This document shows positions 23,481 to 31,355 of a stretch of 34,577 nucleotides of DNA, piece by piece. Location of the stretch: assembly GCA_964423675.1 (NCBI GenBank), contig CAYRFP010000019.1:1-34577 (forward strand), in the 5' to 3' direction. Position 1 is the stretch's first letter. Each line of letters begins with the position of its first letter. The position numbers and the translations under genes were made by a program. The notes beneath the pieces are model-generated. The model was not told where the DNA came from. It did not search any database and was given only the letters and a program-made list of their open reading frames with translations. Source of the DNA: RUG563 sp964423675. Lineage in GTDB: Bacteria; Bacillota; Clostridia; Christensenellales; Aristaeellaceae.

Positions 23481-25715
23481 ATGAACCAGGAAACGGTATT
23501 GCAGGCGTTGTCCGCGCTGCGGGCACCCCGGCCCCAGGACGAATATGACCTGCACGGCCTGATCGCAGCGGCGCTGCAAGCGGCGGAAATTCCCTTTCAG
23601 CACGAAGCGCCGCTGGCCCCGCGCTGTCGCATCGATTTTCTTTGCGAAGGGATTGGCATCGAAATCAAACGGGGGCGACCAATTAAAAGCCATGTAGAAG
23701 CCCAACTGCGGCGGTATGCCGAAACCGGTAAGGTGACGGCGCTGATTTTAGTATCAGAAAAATCGGTGGGGCTGCCCTCATTTCTGGCCGGAATAACCGT
23801 GTATGAATTAAGTCTGCAAAAGCTGTGGGGCGTGGCCGCCGAAGGAAAAAGTGTCCCAACAGATTCTGTCCAAACGCCGGAAGCGCCTGTGTTTTTAAGC
23901 GATGAAGCTTCCAAAACAACCCCAAAGGAATCAGCTCTCCCCCACTCCTTTTCTCCCAGCGCGCCAACGCTGGAAGATGATATTCTGCGTCAATTAAACA
24001 GCGAAGATACACCTCTTTTCCTGCAAACGCTTCCGCATGCAGACGAAACATATGGAACGCTTTCTTATAACTCCCGGCGCAAATGCTGGGTGATTAAAGG
24101 GGAGCCCTGCGTAACAGAGCTTGCCAAACGGCTATTCCCCGGTAGCGCTGGCGCAAAACGCGGCGAAGCGCGCTTTACCGCCCATCGCCGGCTGATCGGC
24201 GATGTGAATTGGCTGATGATGCGCTATCCCCTGGAGGTTGCGCCCCGGGATCGCGTACGCTGGGAACAAACGCTGGCTGATGCACGGGCATATTATCGGG
24301 ATCGTCAGGCCGCGCGGCAAGCGCTGCCTGCTGCCCCACTTTCCCCAGCCGTCTTTCAAGGAGAGCTGATGCCCTTTCAGCGGCAAGGACTTGCCTGGCT
24401 GCAATTGACCAACCGCGCCCTGCTGGCCGATGAAATGGGCTTGGGTAAAACCGTGCAGGCGTTGGCCTGCGTTGCCAGCGAAGGTCGTTTTCCGCTGCTG
24501 ATCGTGCCGCCGCCCCATCTAGTTCGCAACTGGCAGGCAGAAACGCTGCGGTTTCTTCGTTTAGACGGCCGTATCCCGCAGGTGCATATCATCAAAGGTC
24601 TAAAGCCTTATCCGCTGCCCCAGGCGGATGTTTACATCCTCCATTACCTGCTGCTGCGGGGATGGAAGGAAACGCTGCCCAAGCTTGCTTTTCACACGGT
24701 TATTTTCGATGAGGTGCAGGAACTGCGCCGGGCAGGAACAGAAAAATACAGTGCAGCCAGTCTGCTGGCCGAAAGCTGCCAGCGGGTCATCGGTCTGTCC
24801 GGTACGCCGATCTATAATTACGGCGGGGAGATCTGGAATGTAGTCAACATCCTGGATTTTCATTTTCTGGGCGATTGGGAATCCTTCTCGCGGGAATGGT
24901 GCGCCGGGTATGGCAACAGCATCGTACTCAAGCCACAGCTGCTAGGCGATCATTTAAGGCGGGAGGGGCTGATGCTGCGGCGGACGAAGCAGGAAGTTCT
25001 GCCTGAACTGCCTGAAAAGCGGCGGCTGGTTCAGCAAATCGATGCAGATGATGCCCTTTATCAGCAGCTGATGGCGCCCATCTGGGAAAAGCTTTACCGC
25101 TGGCGGCAGGATCAGCAAATGACGCCCTCCCAACGTGCCCTTTTGGAAGACCAGATTTCTCAGGAAGCGCGTCAGGCCGCCGGGCTGGCTAAAGCCCCTT
25201 ACGTATGCCAATTTGTGCGGGCGCTGCTGAATGCTGGCGAACGTGTGCTGCTTTTCGCGCATCATCATGCAGTGATGGATCTGTATAAAAAGGAACTGAA
25301 AACGGAGCATCCTGTTTTTATCACCGGCCGGGAAACGGCAGCGCAAAAGGAAGATGCCGTAGATCGATTCATGACGGGAAAAACCAATCTGTGCTGTATC
25401 TCCCTGCGGGCGGCCAGCGGCTTGAATCTGCAGCAAGCCTCCTGCGTGGTATTCGGAGAATTGGATTGGTCGCCCGCCGTTCATTCACAAGCAGAAGACC
25501 GGGCGCACCGCATCGGCCAAAAGGATTCGCTGCTGTGCTATTATCTGGTTTCGCCCAAGGGAAGCGATGCAGAAATGCAGGAAGCGCTGGGGCTGAAGGT
25601 CAGCCAATTTTTGCAGCTCATGGGCGATCGTCCTGCTTCAGAAGAAGAAGCTGTCGCCGGAGCGAATTATGCCAGACGCCATGTAGAGCATTTGGTGGAG
25701 GGAATGCAGCTTTGA
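23481..25715 (+). CDS. SNF2-family helicase with N-terminal PD-(D/E)XK nuclease-like domain
   Basis: 744 residues; AGGAGG precedes ATG 23481. Residues about 15-115 look like a PD-(D/E)XK nuclease: E21 in a first helix, D52 in RCRIDFLCEG, E61 and K63 in IGIEIKRG, and Q75 in VEAQLRRYAETG, in the usual order and spacing. A low-complexity linker (120-165) follows. Residues 185-245 (YGTLSYNSRRKCWVIKGEP...RLFPG) form an extra domain of unknown type. The SNF2 ATPase has DEMGLGKT (317-324), DEVQ (410-413), LSGTP (439-443), SLRAASGLNL (641-650) and QAEDRAHRIGQ (670-680). SNF2 proteins translocate on double-stranded DNA. The arrangement recalls SMARCAL1/ZRANB3-type fork-remodelling enzymes, the latter carrying an HNH nuclease instead. 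Role in repair or defence is inference. It has its own promoter and no methylase or partner gene. Confidence 0.9.
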   Translation: MNQETVLQALSALRAPRPQDEYDLHGLIAAALQAAEIPFQHEAPLAPRCRIDFLCEGIGIEIKRGRPIKSHVEAQLRRYAETGKVTALILVSEKSVGLPSFLAGITVYELSLQKLWGVAAEGKSVPTDSVQTPEAPVFLSDEASKTTPKESALPHSFSPSAPTLEDDILRQLNSEDTPLFLQTLPHADETYGTLSYNSRRKCWVIKGEPCVTELAKRLFPGSAGAKRGEARFTAHRRLIGDVNWLMMRYPLEVAPRDRVRWEQTLADARAYYRDRQAARQALPAAPLSPAVFQGELMPFQRQGLAWLQLTNRALLADEMGLGKTVQALACVASEGRFPLLIVPPPHLVRNWQAETLRFLRLDGRIPQVHIIKGLKPYPLPQADVYILHYLLLRGWKETLPKLAFHTVIFDEVQELRRAGTEKYSAASLLAESCQRVIGLSGTPIYNYGGEIWNVVNILDFHFLGDWESFSREWCAGYGNSIVLKPQLLGDHLRREGLMLRRTKQEVLPELPEKRRLVQQIDADDALYQQLMAPIWEKLYRWRQDQQMTPSQRALLEDQISQEARQAAGLAKAPYVCQFVRALLNAGERVLLFAHHHAVMDLYKKELKTEHPVFITGRETAAQKEDAVDRFMTGKTNLCCISLRAASGLNLQQASCVVFGELDWSPAVHSQAEDRAHRIGQKDSLLCYYLVSPKGSDAEMQEALGLKVSQFLQLMGDRPASEEEAVAGANYARRHVEHLVEGMQL

Positions 25716-25720
25716 TTTTT

Positions 25721-25741
25721 CCGGATCCCCCGGTGTTTTTT
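25721..25741 (+). terminator. Weak terminator after the SNF2 gene
   Basis: CCGG (25721-25724), 5-nt loop, CCGG (25730-25733), then TGTTTTTT. The 4-bp stem is short, so termination may be partial; nrdR has its own promoter just beyond. Confidence 0.35.
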
Positions 25742-25752
25742 GTTCGTTTTGC

Positions 25753-25781
25753 TGGACAAACGTCTGCTTCAACGCTATAAT
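25753..25781 (+). promoter_or_regulatory. Promoter of nrdR
   Basis: -35 TGGACA (25753-25758), 17-bp spacer, -10 TATAAT (25776-25781). Leader of about 35 nt before ATG 25824. No NrdR-box palindrome was seen around it. Confidence 0.85.
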
Positions 25782-25823
25782 AAAAAGGCATGAACCAATG
25801 CCAAGCAAAGGAATGAGAAGCCC

Positions 25824-26294
25824 ATGAAATGTCAGTTTTGCAATTGCGCCGACAGCCGGGTGGTGGATTCTCGGCCCACGGATGACGGCAATTCCATCCG
25901 TCGTCGCCGAGAATGCATCAACTGCGGCCGTCGCTTCACTACCTATGAAAAAATTGAAGTGCAGCAGCTACTTGTGATTAAAAAGGATAATTCCCGGGAA
26001 CTGTTCGATGCCAAAAAGCTGCGCAGCGGAATTATTGCCGCTTGCCATAAGCGGCCAGTTTCCGCTGCCGATATTGAAAAAATCGTCAATTCCATCGAGC
26101 AACTGGCCTATAACAGCCTACAGGAAGAAATTACTACCCAAAAAATCGGCGAACTGGTTATGGAATCACTGAAGGAGTTGGATGAGGTAGCTTATATTCG
26201 TTTTGCCTCGGTTTATCGCTCCTTCACCGATATCCCCACCTTCATGCAGGAATTAAAAACGCTCATCAGCGACCACGATGAACGGCGAGAGTAA
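25824..26294 (+). CDS. nrdR: Transcriptional repressor NrdR of ribonucleotide reductase genes
   Basis: 156 residues, the normal length. The N-terminal zinc ribbon is MKCQFCNCADSRVVDSRPTDDGNSIRRRRECINCGRRFTTYE, with Cys3, Cys6 and the later CxxC. An ATP-cone follows (LLVIKKDNSRELFDAKKLRSGIIAACHKRPVSAADIEKIVNSIE to the C-terminus), which senses ATP/dATP. NrdR represses nrd genes when dATP is high. It is a single gene flanked by promoter and strong terminator; AATGAGAAGCCC precedes the ATG, a modest ribosome site. Confidence 0.98.
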   Translation: MKCQFCNCADSRVVDSRPTDDGNSIRRRRECINCGRRFTTYEKIEVQQLLVIKKDNSRELFDAKKLRSGIIAACHKRPVSAADIEKIVNSIEQLAYNSLQEEITTQKIGELVMESLKELDEVAYIRFASVYRSFTDIPTFMQELKTLISDHDERRE

Positions 26295-26301
26295 CCCGCT
26301 G

Positions 26302-26347
26302 CGGCGGCACCCCAAAGACAAAAGACTTTGGCATGCCGCCGTTTTTT
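26302..26347 (+). terminator. Intrinsic terminator of nrdR
   Basis: CGGCGGC and CCAAAG on the left pair with CTTTGG and GCCGCCG on the right, with a small internal mismatch, followed by TTTTTT (26342-26347). Confidence 0.9.
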
Positions 26348-26390
26348 CCTGTGTTTTGGGTATTTTTTCTCTGCCTTCCCATTTTTTCTA

Positions 26391-26419
26391 TTGGCCTGAT
26401 TCGGCGAATAGGCTATAAT
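26391..26419 (+). promoter_or_regulatory. Promoter of glgP
   Basis: -35 TTGGCC (26391-26396), 17-bp spacer, -10 TATAAT (26414-26419). Leader of about 60 nt to ATG 26488. No riboswitch-like structure was recognised in it. Confidence 0.75.
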
Positions 26420-26487
26420 AATCTGTCGTATCTTCTTGCTATACCGCGTCCTCAGACGCTTGATTTAAAGACGGAGGGGTTTTCTCG

Positions 26488-28914
26488 ATGCCAACCACGC
26501 AGTTTGACAAGGAATCCATCAAGCAATCCATCATCGGAAAGCTTCAGCGCTATAACGGCCGCACGCTAGCCGAAGCCACGAACCAGCAGATTTACTATGC
26601 GCTTGCATCTACCGTCAGGGATCAGATCATGCAAAAATGGATGGCCTGGCGGGAAAAGGAACAGACATCTCAGGACAAGCGGCTGTACTATCTTTCCGTT
26701 GAATTCTTAACCGGGCGCAGTCTTCACTGCAACCTGGTCAACCTTTGCAGCACCAACGTTTATCGTCAGGCATTGGAAGAACTGGGGCTAAACTGGCGCA
26801 ACATCGTCAAGGAAGAGCCGGAGCCCGGATTGGGCAATGGCGGCCTGGGGCGGCTGGCTGCCTGCTTTATGGACAGCCTGGCCTCGCTTTCCCTGCCCGC
26901 TATGGGTTGCACCATCCGTTACGAATACGGCCTGTTCCGTCAACGGATTCTGGGTGGAAAGCAGGTGGAAGTACCGGACAACTGGCTGGAAAACGGAAAC
27001 GTCTGGGAAGTGCCGGTCATGGAGGATCGGTGTGAGGTACATTTCGGCGGCTGGGTGGAATCTCGGGAAAAGGACGGACGGCTGACCTTCATCCACCACG
27101 ATTACCATACCGTGGAAGCCGTGCCCTATGATATGCCGGTGGCTGGATATGATTGCGAAACAGTGAACACGCTGCGGATGTGGCGTGCCCGTTCCCCCAA
27201 ATCGCTGGATTTTGCCTCCTTCAGTAGCGGCGACTATTCCAAGGCCACGCAGGAACAGGAACTGGCCGCAGTAATCAGTAAGGTGCTTTATCCGGAAGAC
27301 AATCATTATGAGGGCAAGGAACTACGGCTAAAGCAGCATTATTTTTTCACCAGCGCCACCCTGCAATACGCGCTGAAGGATTTCAAGCACCGCTTTGGCA
27401 GCAATTTCTCCCTGCTTCCGGAAAAAATGACCATCCACATCAATGATACCCATCCCGGCCTGGCCATTCCGGAATTGATGCGGCTTCTGATGGACGAAGA
27501 AGGTCTGGGCTGGGATGAAGCTTCTTCCATCGTGCAGCGCACTGTAGCTTATACGAATCATACTGTACTCAGCGAAGCGCTGGAACGCTGGCCGGAATCC
27601 ATGATGCAGTCGCTGCTGCCACGAATCTACATGATTCTGCTGGAAATCAATCGCCGCGTCTGCGCCCGGCTGGCAGATCATTATCAGAACGGTGCTGATC
27701 CCAGGATTGCGCATATGGCGGTCACGGCTTACGGTATGGTGCATATGGCCAATCTGTGTGTTGCCATGAGCTATTCTGTAAACGGCGTCAGCCAACTGCA
27801 TGGCGAAATTCTCAAAGCAGACACGTTTAAGGACTATTATCAATTCACGCCCCAGAAATTCTCAGCCATCACCAATGGCATCACGCATCGCCGCTGGTTA
27901 ATGGTCAGCAATCCCGGGCTGCGGGATTTGATCAGTGAAACCATCGGCAGCGCCTGGATCCGAGAGCCGGAGCGGTTGCGAGAGCTTCTGCCCTATCGAG
28001 AGGACGCGGCATTCCGGGAAGCCTTTGCCAAGATCAAACGGGAAAACAAGATTAATTTCTCCAATGTGCTGATGCAGCGGCAGAAAATGAGCGTAGACCC
28101 AGACTTTATGTTCGATGTGCAGGCCAAGCGGCTGCATGAATATAAGCGTCAGCTGCTCAACGCTCTGCATATAATGGTGCTTTATAACCGCATCATGGAT
28201 GACCCGAACTTCACCATGACGCCCCGTGTATTTGTCTTCGGCGCAAAGGCCAGTCCTGGCTATTATCTGGCCAAGCAGATCATTCGCATGATCATTGCCA
28301 TCAGCAAAATGATCGATGCTTCCCCCCGTGCGCGGAAATTCCTGCGTGTTGTGTTTCTGGAAAACTATGATGTATCTGGCGCGGAAGCGCTGATGCCCGC
28401 CGCGGATCTGTCTGAGCAATTGTCCACGGCCGGAAAGGAAGCCAGCGGCACGGGCAACATGAAATTCATGATGAACGGTGCCGTGACGATGGGCACCATG
28501 GACGGGGCTAACGTGGAAATCTATCAGCAGGTAGGCGCGGACAACATTTATATTTTCGGCATGCGGGCAGACACGGTCAGTACGCTCTATCAGGAGGGCG
28601 GCTATTCCCCCATGCACATCTATGAAAATAATGCAGAATTGCGCCGGGCGCTGATTCAGATTATTGACGGCACACTGTTCCCCGGCAATCCCGCCGCGCT
28701 GCAAGATATCTATCATAACCTGCTGTTCAGCGATCCGTATTTTGTGCTCAAGGATTTCGGTTCCTATTCCATGGCCCAGCGCCGAGTAGATGCCGATTAT
28801 CAGAACAAAGAAAAATGGTTGCGCATGGCAATTACCAATACTGCCTGCTCCGGCATCTTTTCTTCGGATCGGACCATCCGTGAATACAACGAAAAAATCT
28901 GGCATCTGAAATAA
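26488..28914 (+). CDS. glgP: Glycogen/maltodextrin phosphorylase
   Basis: 808 residues, normal for the family; GGAGGGG precedes the ATG. It releases glucose 1-phosphate from alpha-1,4-glucans. Landmarks: RLYYLSVEFLTGRSLHCNLVNL near the N-terminus, EPGLGNGGLGRLAACFMDSLASLSLPAMGCTIRYEYGLFRQ, INDTHPGLAIPELMRLLMDEEGLGWDEA, AITNGITHRRWL, QAKRLHEYKRQLLNALHIM, and the PLP-lysine segment EASGTGNMKFMMNGAVTMGTMDGANVEI. It is transcribed alone between a promoter and a strong terminator; no other glycogen genes are in the window. Confidence 0.98.
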   Translation: MPTTQFDKESIKQSIIGKLQRYNGRTLAEATNQQIYYALASTVRDQIMQKWMAWREKEQTSQDKRLYYLSVEFLTGRSLHCNLVNLCSTNVYRQALEELGLNWRNIVKEEPEPGLGNGGLGRLAACFMDSLASLSLPAMGCTIRYEYGLFRQRILGGKQVEVPDNWLENGNVWEVPVMEDRCEVHFGGWVESREKDGRLTFIHHDYHTVEAVPYDMPVAGYDCETVNTLRMWRARSPKSLDFASFSSGDYSKATQEQELAAVISKVLYPEDNHYEGKELRLKQHYFFTSATLQYALKDFKHRFGSNFSLLPEKMTIHINDTHPGLAIPELMRLLMDEEGLGWDEASSIVQRTVAYTNHTVLSEALERWPESMMQSLLPRIYMILLEINRRVCARLADHYQNGADPRIAHMAVTAYGMVHMANLCVAMSYSVNGVSQLHGEILKADTFKDYYQFTPQKFSAITNGITHRRWLMVSNPGLRDLISETIGSAWIREPERLRELLPYREDAAFREAFAKIKRENKINFSNVLMQRQKMSVDPDFMFDVQAKRLHEYKRQLLNALHIMVLYNRIMDDPNFTMTPRVFVFGAKASPGYYLAKQIIRMIIAISKMIDASPRARKFLRVVFLENYDVSGAEALMPAADLSEQLSTAGKEASGTGNMKFMMNGAVTMGTMDGANVEIYQQVGADNIYIFGMRADTVSTLYQEGGYSPMHIYENNAELRRALIQIIDGTLFPGNPAALQDIYHNLLFSDPYFVLKDFGSYSMAQRRVDADYQNKEKWLRMAITNTACSGIFSSDRTIREYNEKIWHLK

Positions 28915-28928
28915 CAGAACGACATTTG

Positions 28929-28973
28929 GCAAGGGGATCATTCTCAAAGCAGGGAATGATCCCCTTGCTTTTT
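28929..28973 (+). terminator. Intrinsic terminator of glgP
   Basis: A perfect 15-bp stem: 28929-28943 (GCAAGGGGATCATTC) with 28954-28968, 10-nt loop, then TTTTT. Confidence 0.95.
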
Positions 28974-29031
28974 CGGATAAGAAGGAAAACCGATTTGCTC
29001 TCGTCTCTTCTGTTTTCGCTCATCGTTCGTC

Positions 29032-29060
29032 TTGCCAAGATTCAATGAAAATTGTATAAT
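29032..29060 (+). promoter_or_regulatory. Promoter of the mrfA operon
   Basis: -35 TTGCCA (29032-29037), 17-bp spacer, -10 TATAAT (29055-29060). The upstream in-frame ATG at 29052 lies in this promoter, so translation must start later, at 29091. Confidence 0.85.
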
Positions 29061-29090
29061 ATAAAGAACGAATGCAAGGAGGGATGGGCC

Positions 29091-31355
29091 ATGAATCTGC
29101 CACAGCTGTTGGAAAAGCTTCGTTCCAATCCAGTCTTTATGGAAAACGTAACCGCGTGGCGCACCATTCCGCCCCGGGCTGCCCAATATGCCCCCTGGCC
29201 CGAGGAAATTGATTCCCGCCTGCCCCAGGCGCTGGCCTGCCATGGTATTGGGCAGCTTTATACGCATCAGGCTGCCTGTTTTCAGGCCGCTCAGGCCGGG
29301 CAAGATTTTGTAGTGGTCACGCCCACTGCATCTGGGAAAACTCTGTGCTATAATCTGCCCGTACTGGCGGAAATACTGAAAAACCCCGATGCGCGGGCAC
29401 TGTATCTTTTTCCCACCAAGGCGCTTTCTGCCGATCAGGTCAGCGAACTGTATGAGTTGATTGAGCAATTGCATGCCGACATTAAAACCTTCACCTACGA
29501 TGGCGACACCCCTGCCGCTGCGCGCCGCGCCGTGCGCCAGGCGGGGCACGTGGTGGTCACCAATCCGGATATGCTCCATAGCGGCATCCTCCCTCAGCAC
29601 ACCAAATGGGTGAAGCTGTTCGAAAACCTGAAATATATCGTCATCGATGAAATTCATACCTACCGCGGGGTATTCGGCAGCAATCTGGCCAACGTAATCC
29701 GCCGTCTGCTGCGGCTGTGCGAATTCTACGGTAGCCATCCGCAGTTTATTCTCTGCAGCGCCACGATTCAAAACCCCAAAGAACTTGCCGAAACACTGAT
29801 TGGACGGCCTGCGACCCTGATTGACAACAACGGCGCGCCGGCTGGCGAAAAGCATTATGTTTTCTATAACCCACCAGTAGTAAACGCCCAGCTGGGCATT
29901 CGCAAAGGTGTACTGCCGGAAACCCGGAAAATCGCTTCTTTGCTGGTACATAACGGCGTGCAGTCCATCGTGTTCGCCAAAAGTCGGCTACAGGTGGAGG
30001 TGCTGACGCGCCAGCTTAAAGAACTGGTCTCCGATCCCATCGGCAACAGCGGAAAGGTGCGGGGATACCGGGGCGGTTACCTGCCGACAGAACGACGGGA
30101 AATTGAGCAGGGGCTGCGCACCGGAAATATTCAGGCAGTGGTATCCACCAACGCGCTGGAATTAGGCATCGATATCGGCGCGCTGGAAGCCTGTGTGCTC
30201 TGCGGCTATCCCGGCACAATCGCCAGTACCTGGCAACAATCCGGCCGGGCAGGACGGCGGCACGGGGTTTCTTTGACGATCCTGGTAGCTTCCTCCAATG
30301 CGCTTGATCAGTTCATCGTTACGCACCCAGATTATTTTTTCACCCAGCCTGCCGAAAACGCGTTGCTTAACCCGGATAATCTTTATATCCTCCTGAGTCA
30401 TTTTAAATGTGCCGCCTATGAACTGCCCTTTAAGGATGGAGAAACGCTGGGCAATGCAGTAGGCGGCGAAGAAATGCTGGAATATCTGGAAGAAAACAGC
30501 ATTCTGCATCACGTAGGCGATACCTACCACTGGATGGCGGAGGATTTTCCTGCCAGCGAAATGAGCCTGCGTACCGCCATGACGGAGAACTTCATGATCA
30601 TGGATATTTCCGATCCAGCGCATCCCCGAATGGTGGGCGAAATGGATCGGTTTACCGCGCCAATGCTGCTGCACGAAAACGCCATTTACCTTCATGAAGG
30701 CCAGACCTATCAGGTGGAAAAGCTGGATTTTGACGGCTGCAAGGCATTCATCCGAAAAGTCAACGTGGATTATTATACCGATGCAGATTTAAACGTAAGC
30801 CTGAGCCTGCTGGATATTGAAAAACAGGAGGAAGATGCGGCGCTGGGCGAAGTGAAGGTGACAGCGCTTGTAAAAATCTTTAAAAAGATGCGGTTTGATA
30901 CCGGCGAAAACTTGGGGTTCGGCCCGGTTCGTCTGCCGGAAACAGATATGCATACCACCGCCATGTGGAAAACCATTCCGGAAAACATTGCGCAAAAATA
31001 CGAAAAAGACGATCTGCAAAGCGGCATGCTGGGCATTGCCAATCTGCTGCGTATTTTAGCGCCTCTTTACCTGATGTGCTCCCCCCGGGACATCGCAGTG
31101 TCTTATCAGGTGAAATGCCCCTTCACAGATAAGCCCACCCTGATTCTCTATGACAATTGCCCCGGCGGCGTGGGCCTGGCAGAAAAAGCGTTTCGGATGC
31201 GAAGCATTCTGCTCAGCCATGCGCTGACGCTGGTGAACGATTGTACCTGTCCCCAGGGCTGTCCCTCCTGCGTTGGGCCCATTGGCGAAGTGGAGCAGCG
31301 CGGGAAGCAGATGGCCAAAGCGCTTTTGGAGGATTTGATGAATGACCATTCCTGA
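29091..31355 (+). CDS. mrfA: DEXH-box helicase with DUF1998 zinc-binding C-terminus (MrfA/YprA type)
   Basis: 754 residues from ATG 29091, with AAGGAGGG upstream. Helicase motifs: Q-motif-like YTHQAACFQAAQ, Walker A VVTPTASGKTLCYN, DEIHTYRG (DEIH box), CSATIQNP, then STNALELGIDIGALEACVLCGYPGT and QQSGRAGRR. The C-terminal third has the MrfA/DUF1998 pattern, with ILYDNCPGGVGLAEKAF and four cysteines in NDCTCPQGCPSCVGP that should bind zinc. In Bacillus subtilis MrfA acts with the nuclease MrfB in repair of mitomycin damage. No MrfB-like gene is adjacent here; the next gene, overlapping by 14 bp, is an aldehyde dehydrogenase. Confidence 0.93.
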   Translation: MNLPQLLEKLRSNPVFMENVTAWRTIPPRAAQYAPWPEEIDSRLPQALACHGIGQLYTHQAACFQAAQAGQDFVVVTPTASGKTLCYNLPVLAEILKNPDARALYLFPTKALSADQVSELYELIEQLHADIKTFTYDGDTPAAARRAVRQAGHVVVTNPDMLHSGILPQHTKWVKLFENLKYIVIDEIHTYRGVFGSNLANVIRRLLRLCEFYGSHPQFILCSATIQNPKELAETLIGRPATLIDNNGAPAGEKHYVFYNPPVVNAQLGIRKGVLPETRKIASLLVHNGVQSIVFAKSRLQVEVLTRQLKELVSDPIGNSGKVRGYRGGYLPTERREIEQGLRTGNIQAVVSTNALELGIDIGALEACVLCGYPGTIASTWQQSGRAGRRHGVSLTILVASSNALDQFIVTHPDYFFTQPAENALLNPDNLYILLSHFKCAAYELPFKDGETLGNAVGGEEMLEYLEENSILHHVGDTYHWMAEDFPASEMSLRTAMTENFMIMDISDPAHPRMVGEMDRFTAPMLLHENAIYLHEGQTYQVEKLDFDGCKAFIRKVNVDYYTDADLNVSLSLLDIEKQEEDAALGEVKVTALVKIFKKMRFDTGENLGFGPVRLPETDMHTTAMWKTIPENIAQKYEKDDLQSGMLGIANLLRILAPLYLMCSPRDIAVSYQVKCPFTDKPTLILYDNCPGGVGLAEKAFRMRSILLSHALTLVNDCTCPQGCPSCVGPIGEVEQRGKQMAKALLEDLMNDHS

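Noticed and set aside
23481..25715. SNF2 gene as part of a restriction-modification or DISARM-like defence cassette
   Set aside because: No methyltransferase, specificity subunit or other defence gene is adjacent; the neighbours are ymxH-like and nrdR housekeeping genes with separate transcription.
27898..28947. Minus-strand open frame of 349 codons
   Set aside because: Antisense to glgP and crosses the glgP terminator; no recognisable protein features.
28944..29951. Minus-strand open frame of 335 codons
   Set aside because: Antisense to mrfA and crosses its promoter; no ribosome site or family motif.
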